Part shown: positions 1 to 9,441 of the stretch, one piece after another | Layout: the number at the start of each line of letters is the position of its first letter | Numbering within the stretch: position 1 is the stretch's first letter | Assembly: GCF_000007205.1 (NCBI RefSeq) | Contig: NC_005043.1 | Location: 1,161,936 to 1,225,935, forward strand | From: Chlamydia pneumoniae TW-183 | Lineage (GTDB): Bacteria > Chlamydiota > Chlamydiia > Chlamydiales > Chlamydiaceae | Direction: 5' to 3' | DNA: 64,000 nt | The notes under the pieces: model-generated | The model's database searches: none | Told to the model about the DNA's origin: nothing | Seen by the model: the letters and a program-made list of their open reading frames with translations, nothing else | Translations under genes and position numbers: made by a program

Positions 1-1
1 T

Positions 2-664
2 AAACGAGGGAGTACTCTCATTGCCAAGGATGTAGAGTTACAATCTGCGCCTCCTAAGAGTCTTTGGATTATTTTTATAGGTTTAGGTTCCTTACTCATG
101 GTTCCTGTGTGGAAGGCATGTTTAGGATTGCCTCCTTTTATGGGAGCGTTGTTAGGTTTAGGTCTTGTCTGGTTAACCAGTGACTGGATTCACTCTCCTC
201 ATGGTGAGGATCGTTACCATTTGCGAGTTCCTCATATTTTGACTAAAATCGATATCTCTTCGATTACGTTCTTTATTGGAATTTTGCTTGCTGTTAACGC
301 GCTATCTTTTGCCAATTTGCTTACAGATTTTTCTCTATGGATGGATAAGATCTTTTCTAGGAACGTGGTTGCAATCGTTATCGGATTGCTCTCTAGCGTA
401 TTAGATAACGTACCTTTAGTAGCTGCTACCATGGGGATGTACACTCTTCCTCTTGATGATACTTTGTGGAAATTGATTGCTTATGCTGCAGGAACGGGAG
501 GAAGCATTCTGATCATTGGTTCTGCAGCTGGTGTTGCCTTTATGGGGCTCGAGAAAGTAGACTTTTTATGGTACTTCAAAAGGATTTCTTGGATTGCTTT
601 AGCCAGTTATTTCGGCGGATTGTTTTCTTATTTTGTTTTAGAGAGCCTCAATTTTTTCATTTAA
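2..664 (+). CDS. nhaD: NhaD-type Na+/H+ antiporter, C-terminal part (5' end outside window)
   Basis: Reading is open from the left edge of the window, so the true start lies upstream; an internal ATG at 98 is not the likely start. The visible ~220 residues hold several hydrophobic segments and the conserved stretch LLSSVLDNVPLVAATMGMY, followed by AAGTGGSILIIGSAAGVA, both characteristic of the NhaD/arsenite-permease (ion transporter) superfamily, where the Asp-Asn pair and the Gly-rich helix line the ion path. The protein would sit in the inner membrane and exchange sodium for protons. The C terminus is a hydrophobic helix ending at Phe-Ile. Family assignment is fairly firm; the exact ion is inferred from the family. 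Confidence 0.75.
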   Translation, partial: KRGSTLIAKDVELQSAPPKSLWIIFIGLGSLLMVPVWKACLGLPPFMGALLGLGLVWLTSDWIHSPHGEDRYHLRVPHILTKIDISSITFFIGILLAVNALSFANLLTDFSLWMDKIFSRNVVAIVIGLLSSVLDNVPLVAATMGMYTLPLDDTLWKLIAYAAGTGGSILIIGSAAGVAFMGLEKVDFLWYFKRISWIALASYFGGLFSYFVLESLNFFI

Positions 665-809
665 TTTTTTATAGGGAAACAACAGAGACTGTGCGTTCGG
701 TTTTTCTATGATTTTGTGTATTTTTTCAGATAATGTTTTTAAAAAAATGTTTTAAAACCCTAAAATCCTACCTCCTTGTAACCATTCTCGGTAGAAAAGA
801 GAGGTATTT

Positions 810-2669
810 ATGAAAAAAGGGAAATTAGGAGCCATAGTTTTTGGCCTTCTATTTACAAGTAGTGTTGCTGGTTTTTCTAAGGATTTGACTAAAGACAACG
901 CTTATCAAGATTTAAATGTCATAGAGCATTTAATATCGTTAAAATATGCTCCTTTACCATGGAAGGAACTATTATTTGGTTGGGATTTATCTCAGCAAAC
1001 ACAGCAAGCTCGCTTGCAACTGGTCTTAGAAGAAAAACCAACAACCAACTACTGCCAGAAGGTACTCTCTAACTACGTGAGATCATTAAACGATTATCAT
1101 GCAGGGATTACGTTTTATCGTACTGAAAGTGCGTATATCCCTTACGTATTGAAGTTAAGTGAAGATGGTCATGTCTTTGTAGTCGACGTACAGACTAGCC
1201 AAGGGGATATTTACTTAGGGGATGAAATCCTTGAAGTAGATGGAATGGGGATTCGTGAGGCTATCGAAAGCCTTCGCTTTGGACGAGGGAGTGCCACAGA
1301 CTATTCTGCTGCAGTTCGTTCCTTGACATCGCGTTCCGCCGCTTTTGGAGATGCGGTTCCTTCAGGAATTGCCATGTTGAAACTTCGCCGACCCAGTGGT
1401 TTGATCCGTTCGACACCGGTCCGTTGGCGTTATACTCCAGAGCATATCGGAGATTTTTCTTTAGTTGCTCCTTTGATTCCTGAACATAAACCTCAATTAC
1501 CTACACAAAGTTGTGTGCTATTCCGTTCCGGGGTAAATTCACAGTCTTCTAGTAGCTCTTTATTCAGTTCCTACATGGTGCCTTATTTCTGGGAAGAATT
1601 GCGGGTTCAAAATAAGCAGCGTTTTGACAGTAATCACCATATAGGGAGCCGTAATGGATTTTTACCTACGTTTGGTCCTATTCTTTGGGAACAAGACAAG
1701 GGGCCCTATCGTTCCTATATCTTTAAAGCAAAAGATTCTCAGGGCAATCCCCATCGCATAGGATTTTTAAGAATTTCTTCTTATGTTTGGACTGATTTAG
1801 AAGGACTTGAAGAGGATCATAAGGATAGTCCTTGGGAGCTCTTTGGAGAGATCATCGATCATTTGGAAAAAGAGACTGATGCTTTGATTATTGATCAGAC
1901 CCATAATCCTGGAGGCAGTGTTTTCTATCTCTATTCGTTACTATCTATGTTAACAGATCATCCTTTAGATACTCCTAAACATAGAATGATTTTCACTCAG
2001 GATGAAGTCAGCTCGGCTTTGCACTGGCAAGATCTACTAGAAGATGTCTTCACAGATGAGCAGGCAGTTGCCGTGCTAGGGGAAACTATGGAAGGATATT
2101 GCATGGATATGCATGCTGTAGCCTCTCTTCAAAACTTCTCTCAGAGTGTCCTTTCTTCCTGGGTTTCAGGTGATATTAACCTTTCAAAACCTATGCCTTT
2201 GCTAGGATTTGCACAGGTTCGACCTCATCCTAAACATCAATATACTAAACCTTTGTTTATGTTGATAGACGAGGATGACTTCTCTTGTGGAGATTTAGCG
2301 CCTGCAATTTTGAAGGATAATGGCCGCGCTACTCTCATTGGAAAGCCAACAGCAGGAGCTGGAGGTTTTGTATTCCAAGTCACTTTCCCTAACCGTTCTG
2401 GAATTAAAGGTCTTTCTTTAACAGGATCTTTAGCTGTTAGGAAAGATGGTGAGTTTATTGAAAACTTAGGAGTGGCTCCTCATATTGATTTAGGATTTAC
2501 CTCCAGGGATTTGCAAACTTCCAGGTTTACTGATTACGTTGAGGCAGTGAAAACTATAGTTTTAACTTCTTTGTCTGAGAACGCTAAGAAGAGTGAAGAG
2601 CAGACTTCTCCGCAAGAGACGCCTGAAGTTATTCGAGTCTCTTATCCCACAACGACTTCTGCTTCGTAA
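810..2669 (+). CDS. cpaf: CPAF, chlamydial protease-like activity factor (secreted serine protease)
   Basis: The 619-residue protein has an N-terminal signal peptide (basic MKKGK, then a hydrophobic core to about residue 21), a central PDZ-like region and a C-terminal tail-specific-protease/S41-like domain. In the C. trachomatis enzyme the active site is His105, Ser499 and Glu558; the matching residues here are His97 (LNDYHAG), Ser492 (DDFSCGD) and Glu551 (ENLGVAPH). CPAF is made as a zymogen, exported across the inner membrane by Sec, cleaves itself and reaches the inclusion lumen and host cytosol late in infection. A good ribosome site (GAGAGG) precedes the ATG at 810. It appears monocistronic, ended by the inverted repeat at 2706-2749. 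Identification is very secure. Confidence 0.95.
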   Translation: MKKGKLGAIVFGLLFTSSVAGFSKDLTKDNAYQDLNVIEHLISLKYAPLPWKELLFGWDLSQQTQQARLQLVLEEKPTTNYCQKVLSNYVRSLNDYHAGITFYRTESAYIPYVLKLSEDGHVFVVDVQTSQGDIYLGDEILEVDGMGIREAIESLRFGRGSATDYSAAVRSLTSRSAAFGDAVPSGIAMLKLRRPSGLIRSTPVRWRYTPEHIGDFSLVAPLIPEHKPQLPTQSCVLFRSGVNSQSSSSSLFSSYMVPYFWEELRVQNKQRFDSNHHIGSRNGFLPTFGPILWEQDKGPYRSYIFKAKDSQGNPHRIGFLRISSYVWTDLEGLEEDHKDSPWELFGEIIDHLEKETDALIIDQTHNPGGSVFYLYSLLSMLTDHPLDTPKHRMIFTQDEVSSALHWQDLLEDVFTDEQAVAVLGETMEGYCMDMHAVASLQNFSQSVLSSWVSGDINLSKPMPLLGFAQVRPHPKHQYTKPLFMLIDEDDFSCGDLAPAILKDNGRATLIGKPTAGAGGFVFQVTFPNRSGIKGLSLTGSLAVRKDGEFIENLGVAPHIDLGFTSRDLQTSRFTDYVEAVKTIVLTSLSENAKKSEEQTSPQETPEVIRVSYPTTTSAS

Positions 2670-2705
2670 ACGGGACGTAATAGAATAATTTTTATTATTG
2701 CTTTA

Positions 2706-2749
2706 ATATGCGCGCTTCCAATATAAGCATTGTGAAGCGCGTTTCATAT
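2706..2749 (+). terminator. Inverted repeat between CPAF and ispH, likely terminator
   Basis: CGCGCTTC at 2711-2718 pairs perfectly with GAAGCGCG at 2734-2741 around a 15-base loop; outer ATATG/CATAT at 2706-2710 and 2745-2749 also pair across a TTT bulge. The 3' side carries only a short T run, so it may be a weak terminator or a 5' leader hairpin of ispH, whose ATG is 24 bases further on. Confidence 0.5.
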
Positions 2750-2773
2750 GTCTTTTATCTTTAGGTAATTATT

Positions 2774-3706
2774 ATGAGAAAACTTATTTTATGCAATCCT
2801 AGAGGATTTTGCTCTGGAGTTGTGCGCGCTATTCAAGTTGTAGAGGTTGCTTTAGAAAAGTGGGGAGCTCCTATCTATGTAAAACATGAGATTGTTCACA
2901 ATCGCCATGTTGTTAATGCTTTACGAGCCAAGGGAGCGATCTTTGTTGAAGAACTTGTTGATGTTCCTGAAGGTGAGAGAGTCATTTATTCAGCTCATGG
3001 AATTCCTCCTTCAGTTAGAGCTGAAGCAAAAGCCCGTAAGCTTATTGATATTGATGCTACCTGTGGTTTGGTTACTAAGGTGCATTCTGCTGCGAAGTTA
3101 TACGCAAGTAAAGGATACAAAATCATACTGATCGGCCATAAGAAGCACGTTGAGGTGATTGGTATTGTTGGAGAAGTTCCTGAACACATTACTGTTGTCG
3201 AGAAGGTTGCTGACGTCGAGGCCTTACCTTTTAGTTCTGATACACCTTTATTTTATATTACTCAAACGACGTTGAGTTTGGATGATGTTCAGGAGATCTC
3301 ATCGGCTTTGCTAAAGCGATATCCCTCTATCATTACTCTGCCTAGTTCTTCGATTTGTTATGCAACCACGAACCGTCAAAAAGCATTGCGTTCTGTTTTA
3401 TCTCGCGTGAATTACGTCTATGTGGTTGGAGATGTCAACAGCTCGAATTCCAATCGTCTTCGCGAAGTGGCTTTGAGAAGGGGAGTTCCCGCTGATTTGA
3501 TCAACAATCCCGAGGATATTGATACGAACATCGTAAATCATTCTGGAGATATAGCAATGACTGCAGGAGCCTCAACTCCCGAAGACGTAGTTCAAGCTTG
3601 CATTCGAAAGCTATCATCACTTATCCCTGGTTTACAAGTGGAAAATGATATATTTGCTGTAGAGGATGTCGTATTTCAATTACCAAAAGAACTCCGTTGT
3701 TCTTAG
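2774..3706 (+). CDS. ispH: 4-hydroxy-3-methylbut-2-enyl diphosphate reductase (IspH/LytB)
   Basis: This enzyme makes the last step of the non-mevalonate isoprenoid pathway, reducing HMBPP to IPP and DMAPP with a [4Fe-4S] cluster. The three cluster ligands are visible as Cys13 (RGFCSGVVRA), Cys97 (DATCGLV) and Cys195 (SSSICYATTNRQ), and the conserved HEIVHNRHVV and SAHGIPPS stretches are present. Length (310 residues) is normal. Dxs, the first enzyme of the same pathway, is encoded far away at 49493-51427. The 3' end overlaps the start of the next gene by about 41 bases, suggesting co-transcription. Confidence 0.95.
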   Translation: MRKLILCNPRGFCSGVVRAIQVVEVALEKWGAPIYVKHEIVHNRHVVNALRAKGAIFVEELVDVPEGERVIYSAHGIPPSVRAEAKARKLIDIDATCGLVTKVHSAAKLYASKGYKIILIGHKKHVEVIGIVGEVPEHITVVEKVADVEALPFSSDTPLFYITQTTLSLDDVQEISSALLKRYPSIITLPSSSICYATTNRQKALRSVLSRVNYVYVVGDVNSSNSNRLREVALRRGVPADLINNPEDIDTNIVNHSGDIAMTAGASTPEDVVQACIRKLSSLIPGLQVENDIFAVEDVVFQLPKELRCS

Positions 3707-4400
3707 GTCTTTAGGCTTACTTGCCAAGTTTTTCTCGAGATTGCTTTATAGAGTCTTCTTCTCGTTCAGAGAGGGTATTTACCTTTTTAGTTCTCTGTAT
3801 TTGAAATATCCTAGATTATTTTTTTATGATCTTGGTAAGTATGTCTATTCTTTAAGGCATTGCCCTTATGCAAAGCTCGGTCGCTTGCCAGGAGCCTCTT
3901 TATTGAAAGAAGGAAACGTCTACGGAGAGACTCCATGGTCTGTTCTTGCAAAGATCTGTCAGGCTTTTGATATTACTTCTCAAGACGTTCTCTATGATTT
4001 GGGATGCGGCCTAGGAAAGGTATGTTTTTGGTTCTCTCATGTTGTGCGGTGCCAAGTTATAGGGATTGATAATCAACCCCACTTCATTCGTTTTTCTTCA
4101 AACATGCACCGCAAGCTCTCTTCAGGATTCGCGTTATTCGATACTGAAGAGTTTAAGAACGTAGTTCTCTCACAAGCTTCTTATGTCTATTTTTATGGTT
4201 CTTCGTTTTCACGACGCCTGTTAAATGAGATCATTCTTAAATTATCGGAGATGGCTCCAGGAAGTGTAGTCATTAGTATTTCCTTCCCTTTAGACTCTTT
4301 CTCAAGGGGGAAGGAATGTTTCTTTACTGAAAAGAGCTGCTCGGTGCGCTTCCCTTGGGGAAAGACAATAGCATATAAAAATATTCGAAAAGGCTCTTAA
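3666..4400 (+). CDS. SAM-dependent methyltransferase-like protein
   Basis: The 244-residue product carries a clear SAM-binding motif I, DLGCGLGK, at residues 111-118 and a following acidic loop (GIDNQP) expected for motif II. The first ~60 residues are basic and aromatic with a hydrophobic stretch, which could anchor the protein to the membrane. The ATG at 3666 lies inside the end of ispH; no ATG follows in frame soon after, so overlap with ispH seems real. Substrate is unknown; distant resemblance is to Dot1-like or small class I methyltransferases. It ends two bases before the convergent CopD2 gene stop. Confidence 0.7.
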   Translation: MSYFNYQKNSVVLRSLGLLAKFFSRLLYRVFFSFREGIYLFSSLYLKYPRLFFYDLGKYVYSLRHCPYAKLGRLPGASLLKEGNVYGETPWSVLAKICQAFDITSQDVLYDLGCGLGKVCFWFSHVVRCQVIGIDNQPHFIRFSSNMHRKLSSGFALFDTEEFKNVVLSQASYVYFYGSSFSRRLLNEIILKLSEMAPGSVVISISFPLDSFSRGKECFFTEKSCSVRFPWGKTIAYKNIRKGS

Positions 4401-4402
4401 TT

Positions 4403-5896
4403 CTACTGATACAGACTGCGAGCAGCGTCATGTTCTGTTTGGAGAATGTTCAGAAGGAAATTGTCCATACTTTTCCAGTTGTCTTTGACTTCCTCAATGG
4501 TACGTGTGACTTCATCCTGTCTCATTCTGAAGACTTCTTTTCTGTACTCAGCAACAGCTCGTACAGCACTCTCTGATAACTCATGTACTTTAGAAGCGGC
4601 TTCAGTAAGTTGTGATAGAGAGGTGAAAACTTTTCCTATTCCTTTAAAGAAGGTTTTCGCAGTCGCATCTTTGAATCTTCCAGAAATCCTTTGGACAAAC
4701 CCTAAAATGCTATCTCCGGAAATTTCTCCAACCATAGGAGCAATCGCTCCTAAAATACCTAACGTTGCTGTCGCGATCCCTAGCCAGCGGGCGTATTTAG
4801 CTTGACGTGAATAACTCGCCGCCAATTCATGAGCTTCCCTTTCCATGAGCTCTCTTTCTTCAAGACGTGTCATTGTGTCGTTAGCTCTACTTTTGAGCAT
4901 CAACTTCATTAGCTCTGTACATATTCTAAGGACATCAAGGTTGGTCACACGCTTTCCTGCAAGCACGCTTAGCTGTGATTCAGACAAAGCAAACTCCACA
5001 ATAGGATCAGGAATAATAGGAGTATAAGACTCGTACACCTGGTTCGAACTTGAAGTCTGTTGTAGAGATTCCACAGTGCACCATGGTGTCTTTTTCTTGC
5101 CTTCTTCTTGCTCTTGTTCTTGCTCGTATCCTTCTTGTTGCCTTTGATCTCGATGTTCTTCATCTTTTTGTTGGCTTTTTGTAGAGGATAGTGCTTGAGG
5201 TACTTCCTTATGTAAGGTGCTATAGAGTGACATCGGACTAAGAGTCGCATCAGACTTAGTTTGTGTGTGTTTTTGTGTCTCTGCCGACTTGGTGCTTTGT
5301 GAGACTTTTTCTTTAGCACTATGTTCTTTTATGGTGCTGCTAGAATAGGACCTTACATGAAATTGTGCTTGGCTTTGAGAAGCGCTTGCTTCTTGTTGCT
5401 CTTGTGCTTTTGGTGTTTGGACAGACACTGTGAACGTTTTGTCCACACTGGAGTCTCCTTCAGGAGCTTTGCATGAGAAAAACGGAAAGGAAGACGAGGT
5501 TGTTTCTGTTGATGCTTTCCCTGTGGAATTCGAAGATGTGGATTGCTGCGCTAAGGGATTTCTATGTGAAGCTAAGCTAGTCTGCTGCGATTGTCCTGGT
5601 TTTAGGTTCGGCAGAGATGTTGATCGCATTAATATGCCATTTTTTACTAGAAATTGCTCTTCTTGTAATGGTTTTTCCTTGGGAGGCAGTGCTTGTGTCA
5701 AAGCACATTCCGATTGTGTTAAAATCCCAAAACATAGCTCGGAAGTTGCTCTCAGCATCGCATATTGCTCTCCTGCAGGGAGAGCTACTTGTACTTCTGC
5801 AGCAACAACAGCTTCTTCAGTGGCATTTCCATCTACAAAAATATCAAACTCTCCTTCAGGAGGAGGAGTCGATATGGATTGGTAAGATACAGTCAT
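4403..5896 (-). CDS. copD2: CopD2, type III secretion translocator (CT860-like)
   Basis: The 497-residue protein has a long N-terminal half rich in Ser, Gln, Glu and Lys, and a C-terminal half with a hydrophobic segment (about residues 370-400, WLGIATATLGILGAIAP) flanked by predicted helices, the layout of YopD-like minor translocators. It would be secreted by the type III apparatus and insert with CopB2 into the inclusion or host membrane. It is the last gene of the minus-strand operon CT863-like/scc3/copB2/copD2, with 18 bases between copB2 and copD2. Identification rests on gene order and composition typical of Chlamydia; activity is inferred. Confidence 0.85.
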   Translation of the reverse strand: MTVSYQSISTPPPEGEFDIFVDGNATEEAVVAAEVQVALPAGEQYAMLRATSELCFGILTQSECALTQALPPKEKPLQEEQFLVKNGILMRSTSLPNLKPGQSQQTSLASHRNPLAQQSTSSNSTGKASTETTSSSFPFFSCKAPEGDSSVDKTFTVSVQTPKAQEQQEASASQSQAQFHVRSYSSSTIKEHSAKEKVSQSTKSAETQKHTQTKSDATLSPMSLYSTLHKEVPQALSSTKSQQKDEEHRDQRQQEGYEQEQEQEEGKKKTPWCTVESLQQTSSSNQVYESYTPIIPDPIVEFALSESQLSVLAGKRVTNLDVLRICTELMKLMLKSRANDTMTRLEERELMEREAHELAASYSRQAKYARWLGIATATLGILGAIAPMVGEISGDSILGFVQRISGRFKDATAKTFFKGIGKVFTSLSQLTEAASKVHELSESAVRAVAEYRKEVFRMRQDEVTRTIEEVKDNWKSMDNFLLNILQTEHDAARSLYQ

Positions 5897-5914
5897 AATA
5901 TTTCTTCTGTGGAT

Positions 5915-7447
5915 TTATCCTCTTAAGGAGTGGAGATACACTTGATCTAGTTCACGCATGTAATTTAAGATTCTTGAAAGGGCTTCGAAAGAACTCTCCA
6001 TGTTATCTAAAAGTTCTTGAGAACGTTCGTAATGATCGTCCCTATCAAAACTTTTCAATTCAATGTCGAGTTGGATTTTAGTGAGTTTTCCTTTGAGTTT
6101 ATAGATTTCTGCTTGAGAAAACAGTATAGCGCATCTTAAAGCAGCCATCGTAGATTCTATCGCGGGTTGGATTCCTTTAATAGCTCCTTCTATAATAGGG
6201 GAAAAACCTAAATTTTCTACTTTTAATGTGCATATGGAGAGAATGACAGGGGTTAAATAGACGACCCACTGGATTATGGTTATAATTTTTCGTCTTAGTT
6301 CTTCATTTTTTATAGGCAGATGTTTTTCTAGCCAATCCCAGAACTTTAGTTTCTCTAAACACTTGATAACAAGAGAAATTAGCCCTGCAAAAAAACCTGC
6401 AAAAGCAAAGATACCGCCTCCACTCAAGATAGCAACAATGCCGATCCCTATAGAAACAAACGGAGCTAGCCAACCGATAATGTCAGAAAGAGATCCCCAT
6501 AATCTTTCTCGTTTTTCTTTCTCGATGCTGACCTTGATAGTCTCGATTCTCTTTTCATGTAGAGCATCGAGCTCTCGTTGTGTCGACTCCACGGAATCTT
6601 TGTGGCATCCATACGAAGAAAAGTCTGAAAGAATCCCTTGTTTTGTGAGTAGATAGCTCAATGTAAACACTCCTATGCTTGGAGGAGGAATTACAGGAAC
6701 AGCTTGTGCTGCTTTGGCTATTCTATTTTTACGTGATGTATCTTGTTGGAAAGGGGATTTCTTTTGTTTTTGATTGGAATCCTGATCCTGAGAAAAGAGG
6801 TCTTTACAGAGATCTTTTATCTGAACTTTGGTTTCTATTTTTTTCTCAGAACTCTGCTGGTTTGCATAGGTTTCACTGCGCTCTTCTCTTCGTGATTGGA
6901 GGAGTTCTTGCTGTTCACTATCTAGGCTTTGAGAATATAGCGAGTCAACGGTTCCAAACAACTTGAGATGTTGTTGTAGGTGCAGCGTATCAAAATTTTT
7001 GCAAGAGCCTTCTTGTTTAGAACTCAGGTTTTTATCTAGAGCCTTCTCTGAAGTTTTCTCCGGAGATTTTGGCATAGTCAGTTCTTGCATCAGAGCTTTA
7101 CTTGCTTCTGTGCTATTTTTTTGAGAAAAAAGATTCCAAGGAGATGAAGTTTGAGCTTGCGATGTGTTGTGAAGTTGAGATTCGAAAGAGCTGCCGAAAC
7201 GCAAGATTCTCTCTCTTGGTGTTGCAATAATGAATGTTTTATGATGGGTGATAGGAGGCTCAGACTTACATTGTGACTGAAATTTCTGAGTGAAAAACTT
7301 GGGAAGAGACTTTTGAGCTTCTTGAGGCGCTACAGTGATAGAATAGCTAATCTTAGGAACCGAAGATTCTTGTGACCTAGGAGCATCAGGGATATAAGGA
7401 TCTTGATTGAGAAGAACCTCACTTGCTTGAGATAACCAAGAGGACAT
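5915..7447 (-). CDS. copB2: CopB2, type III secretion translocator (CT861-like)
   Basis: The 510-residue product is a YopB-like major translocator. A hydrophilic N-terminal half is followed by two strongly hydrophobic regions: one near residues 325-370 containing FVSIGIGIVAILSGGGIF, and one near 400-425 (IQWVVYLTPVILSICTL). The C-terminal part is helical and charged. Such proteins form the pore through which effectors pass. It follows the chaperone gene by 15 bases and precedes copD2. The second copy of these translocators in Chlamydia is distinct from CopB/CopD of the lcrH-1 operon elsewhere in the genome. Confidence 0.87.
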   Translation of the reverse strand: MSSWLSQASEVLLNQDPYIPDAPRSQESSVPKISYSITVAPQEAQKSLPKFFTQKFQSQCKSEPPITHHKTFIIATPRERILRFGSSFESQLHNTSQAQTSSPWNLFSQKNSTEASKALMQELTMPKSPEKTSEKALDKNLSSKQEGSCKNFDTLHLQQHLKLFGTVDSLYSQSLDSEQQELLQSRREERSETYANQQSSEKKIETKVQIKDLCKDLFSQDQDSNQKQKKSPFQQDTSRKNRIAKAAQAVPVIPPPSIGVFTLSYLLTKQGILSDFSSYGCHKDSVESTQRELDALHEKRIETIKVSIEKEKRERLWGSLSDIIGWLAPFVSIGIGIVAILSGGGIFAFAGFFAGLISLVIKCLEKLKFWDWLEKHLPIKNEELRRKIITIIQWVVYLTPVILSICTLKVENLGFSPIIEGAIKGIQPAIESTMAALRCAILFSQAEIYKLKGKLTKIQLDIELKSFDRDDHYERSQELLDNMESSFEALSRILNYMRELDQVYLHSLRG

Positions 7448-7462
7448 AGTTGAGTTTCCACA

Positions 7463-7981
7463 TTATTTATGTTTTCGAATATCTAGAATTTCTTCTTTCA
7501 ATTCATTATAGAGGGGCTTGTGTTGTGCACGTACCCACGCCATTTCTAAAGCTTTTTCAGCTTCTTCATGTTCATTTGTAAGAGTATAGCATATGTAGGC
7601 ATAGTAATGAGGATAGGGATCTTTATCTCGAAGGACTGCAGTGACTCCATAGGCATGCAAAGCTTGTGAATATTGTTCGGACATATGTAGAGAGGCACCT
7701 AAAGAAAACCAAAACTTAGAGACAAAAGGATTGAAGAAAACTAACCAGCGAAAAACGGTGATGCTTTTAGCATAGTCTTTGTCGAGATAGGCGTGATAAC
7801 CCTCTTTATATACTTTTTCAAGATCCTCGGAGGATATCTTGAAGATCTTTTGGTAGGTATCTAAAGCTATATTTTTATCCGGGACATATCCTTCCAAATA
7901 GCTTTCCAAATCATCTGGGAAAGGGAAGTCTTCCTTGGAAGATGCAGCGATTTTTTCTAGTAAATAATTTAAATGTGACAT
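7463..7981 (-). CDS. scc3: Scc3 / LcrH-2 class II type III secretion chaperone (CT862-like)
   Basis: The 172-residue protein has tetratricopeptide-like repeats (for example YHAYLDKDYAKSITVFRWLV, then FWFSLGASLHMSEQYSQALH), the fold of SycD/LcrH chaperones that hold hydrophobic translocators before secretion. Its place directly upstream of copB2 and copD2 fits that client set. Its start codon shares one base with the stop of the upstream gene (TAATG at 7983-7979), so the two are probably translationally coupled. Confidence 0.9.
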   Translation of the reverse strand: MSHLNYLLEKIAASSKEDFPFPDDLESYLEGYVPDKNIALDTYQKIFKISSEDLEKVYKEGYHAYLDKDYAKSITVFRWLVFFNPFVSKFWFSLGASLHMSEQYSQALHAYGVTAVLRDKDPYPHYYAYICYTLTNEHEEAEKALEMAWVRAQHKPLYNELKEEILDIRKHK

Positions 7982-9441
7982 TAGGGGCGTAGGTTGTAAA
8001 TGAAGGTGTCCATAAGTTCTTTCAATAACTTCAATACATTAGAGCGCGCTTGATGACATTGAGAAATCTCTTGGAGGTGCCTTTGCATGTCCGTCCTTTC
8101 CATTTGAGTGATTTTCTCCATATTCTCTTTGCGCATTTGGACATTCTCTTTTAGAAGTCTTTTTTCCTCTTCTGTCCAAGTATATTTTTCTTTGTCTATA
8201 GTGACTCCAATCTCTTTAGCTCGATTTAAAAGAGCTTTCATCTCTTCATTTTCACTCCAATCAATGTCTTTCTTTTCATTATTGATCTTAGAGATAAGGA
8301 CTGTGAGTGTGTCTACATCATCGGTACGTTGTTTGACTCGCATGTAGAGTTCATTAGCTTCGGCTTCGGCTTGGCCTAAGATTCTTGCCATGAGCTTCAT
8401 GAACCTTAAGAACACATTTTCTACTTTTGGAGTTTGTATAGGCCCGTGTATTGAAGAGCCTACAGATAACGGATTCTTACTAGGGATGAATCTGCTAAAC
8501 ACAGACATTGGAGAAGGTAGCTTCTTTTTGAATGTCGTTTCTTTTTTAGAAGTTTCTTCAGCAGGAGGTCGCATTTGATCTGAGAAGATTAAAGCGGCAA
8601 TATCTAGATTTTCTCCGGGTTCCTCAGCGACTGCCTCTACACCGAGACCACGTTTCTTCTTTTTCTTTTTAGATTCAGCGTCTTCTTCCTGATCGTGCTT
8701 TCTGTCGTGCTGCTCTCTTTGTTGGCGATCTTGATCGCGTTCTTTATAGAGTTCATGAGATTTTGAGGTCGTCAGGGCCTCTTTTTGTTTCTCTGCAGAG
8801 AACTGGGATAGAGGAGAGAAGGAGCTTGCTTTTTGTTGTTCTAATAGTGTTCTTTCTGGCGCACTTTCTTGCGGAGGTAAGGATCTCTGAGAACTTGAGC
8901 TTGCCTGAGATAAGGAAGCGCGAGCTTGTGTCTCAGGTGACGGTGCTTCGCTGTGTTTTCTTACAGCAGAGTCTTTTGGTGTTTGAAGAGCTTGCTGTTG
9001 TTTAGAATCAGAAATTTCAGGTTTTAAGGAGCGTGGGGAGAGAGCAGATTGTTTACTGCTGCTTTGTTGAGGGAGGGTCTGCTCACTCCTACTTTGCGTT
9101 TGTGTTTCTTGTGGTTCACTTGTGATTGTCTCTGCATGTTCCAATTGCACTAGCAAGTCAACAACTTGGATTTCTAATTCTACAACTTCAGGAGGGAGGA
9201 AGAGGAGTTGATGAACATTTGTGCTTTGTAAGAGCAGTTCTTGTTGGGTCGCAAGAATGATTTGTCCTAAAGCTAAGCTAATTAAAGCATCTGTAGAAGA
9301 GCTTCCTTCTAGCGCTGTACAAGAGACTAAGACTTCACCTGTTGCAGTCTTTAATATTCCAGAGGCTGTGGAAACTGTTGAGCTGTCTTCTTTTAGAGTT
9401 ATATTTGCAGAGGGAACTGCAGAAGGAACAGGCATATTCAT
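7981..9441 (-). CDS. CT863-like hypothetical protein of the type III translocator operon
   Basis: The 486-residue protein is the first gene of the operon. Residues ~100-260 are low-complexity (Ser, Gln, Glu, Pro, Lys), ending in a run of six lysines after ESK. The C-terminal ~150 residues look like an amphipathic coiled coil (repeated Glu/Lys/Met heptads). This Ser/Gln-rich front half resembles those of CopB2 and CopD2, suggesting it too is a secreted protein served by Scc3; that is inference from composition and gene order. No enzymatic motif is visible. Confidence 0.75.
   Translation of the reverse strand: MNMPVPSAVPSANITLKEDSSTVSTASGILKTATGEVLVSCTALEGSSSTDALISLALGQIILATQQELLLQSTNVHQLLFLPPEVVELEIQVVDLLVQLEHAETITSEPQETQTQSRSEQTLPQQSSSKQSALSPRSLKPEISDSKQQQALQTPKDSAVRKHSEAPSPETQARASLSQASSSSQRSLPPQESAPERTLLEQQKASSFSPLSQFSAEKQKEALTTSKSHELYKERDQDRQQREQHDRKHDQEEDAESKKKKKKRGLGVEAVAEEPGENLDIAALIFSDQMRPPAEETSKKETTFKKKLPSPMSVFSRFIPSKNPLSVGSSIHGPIQTPKVENVFLRFMKLMARILGQAEAEANELYMRVKQRTDDVDTLTVLISKINNEKKDIDWSENEEMKALLNRAKEIGVTIDKEKYTWTEEEKRLLKENVQMRKENMEKITQMERTDMQRHLQEISQCHQARSNVLKLLKELMDTFIYNLRP

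Noticed and set aside
4446..5898. Several plus-strand open frames (119, 151 and 93 codons) inside copD2
   Set aside because: They are shadows of the low-complexity Ser/Gln/Glu coding on the minus strand.
6276..6966. Plus-strand frames of 126 and 95 codons inside copB2
   Set aside because: Antisense to hydrophobic and charged regions of a well-supported gene; no own signals.
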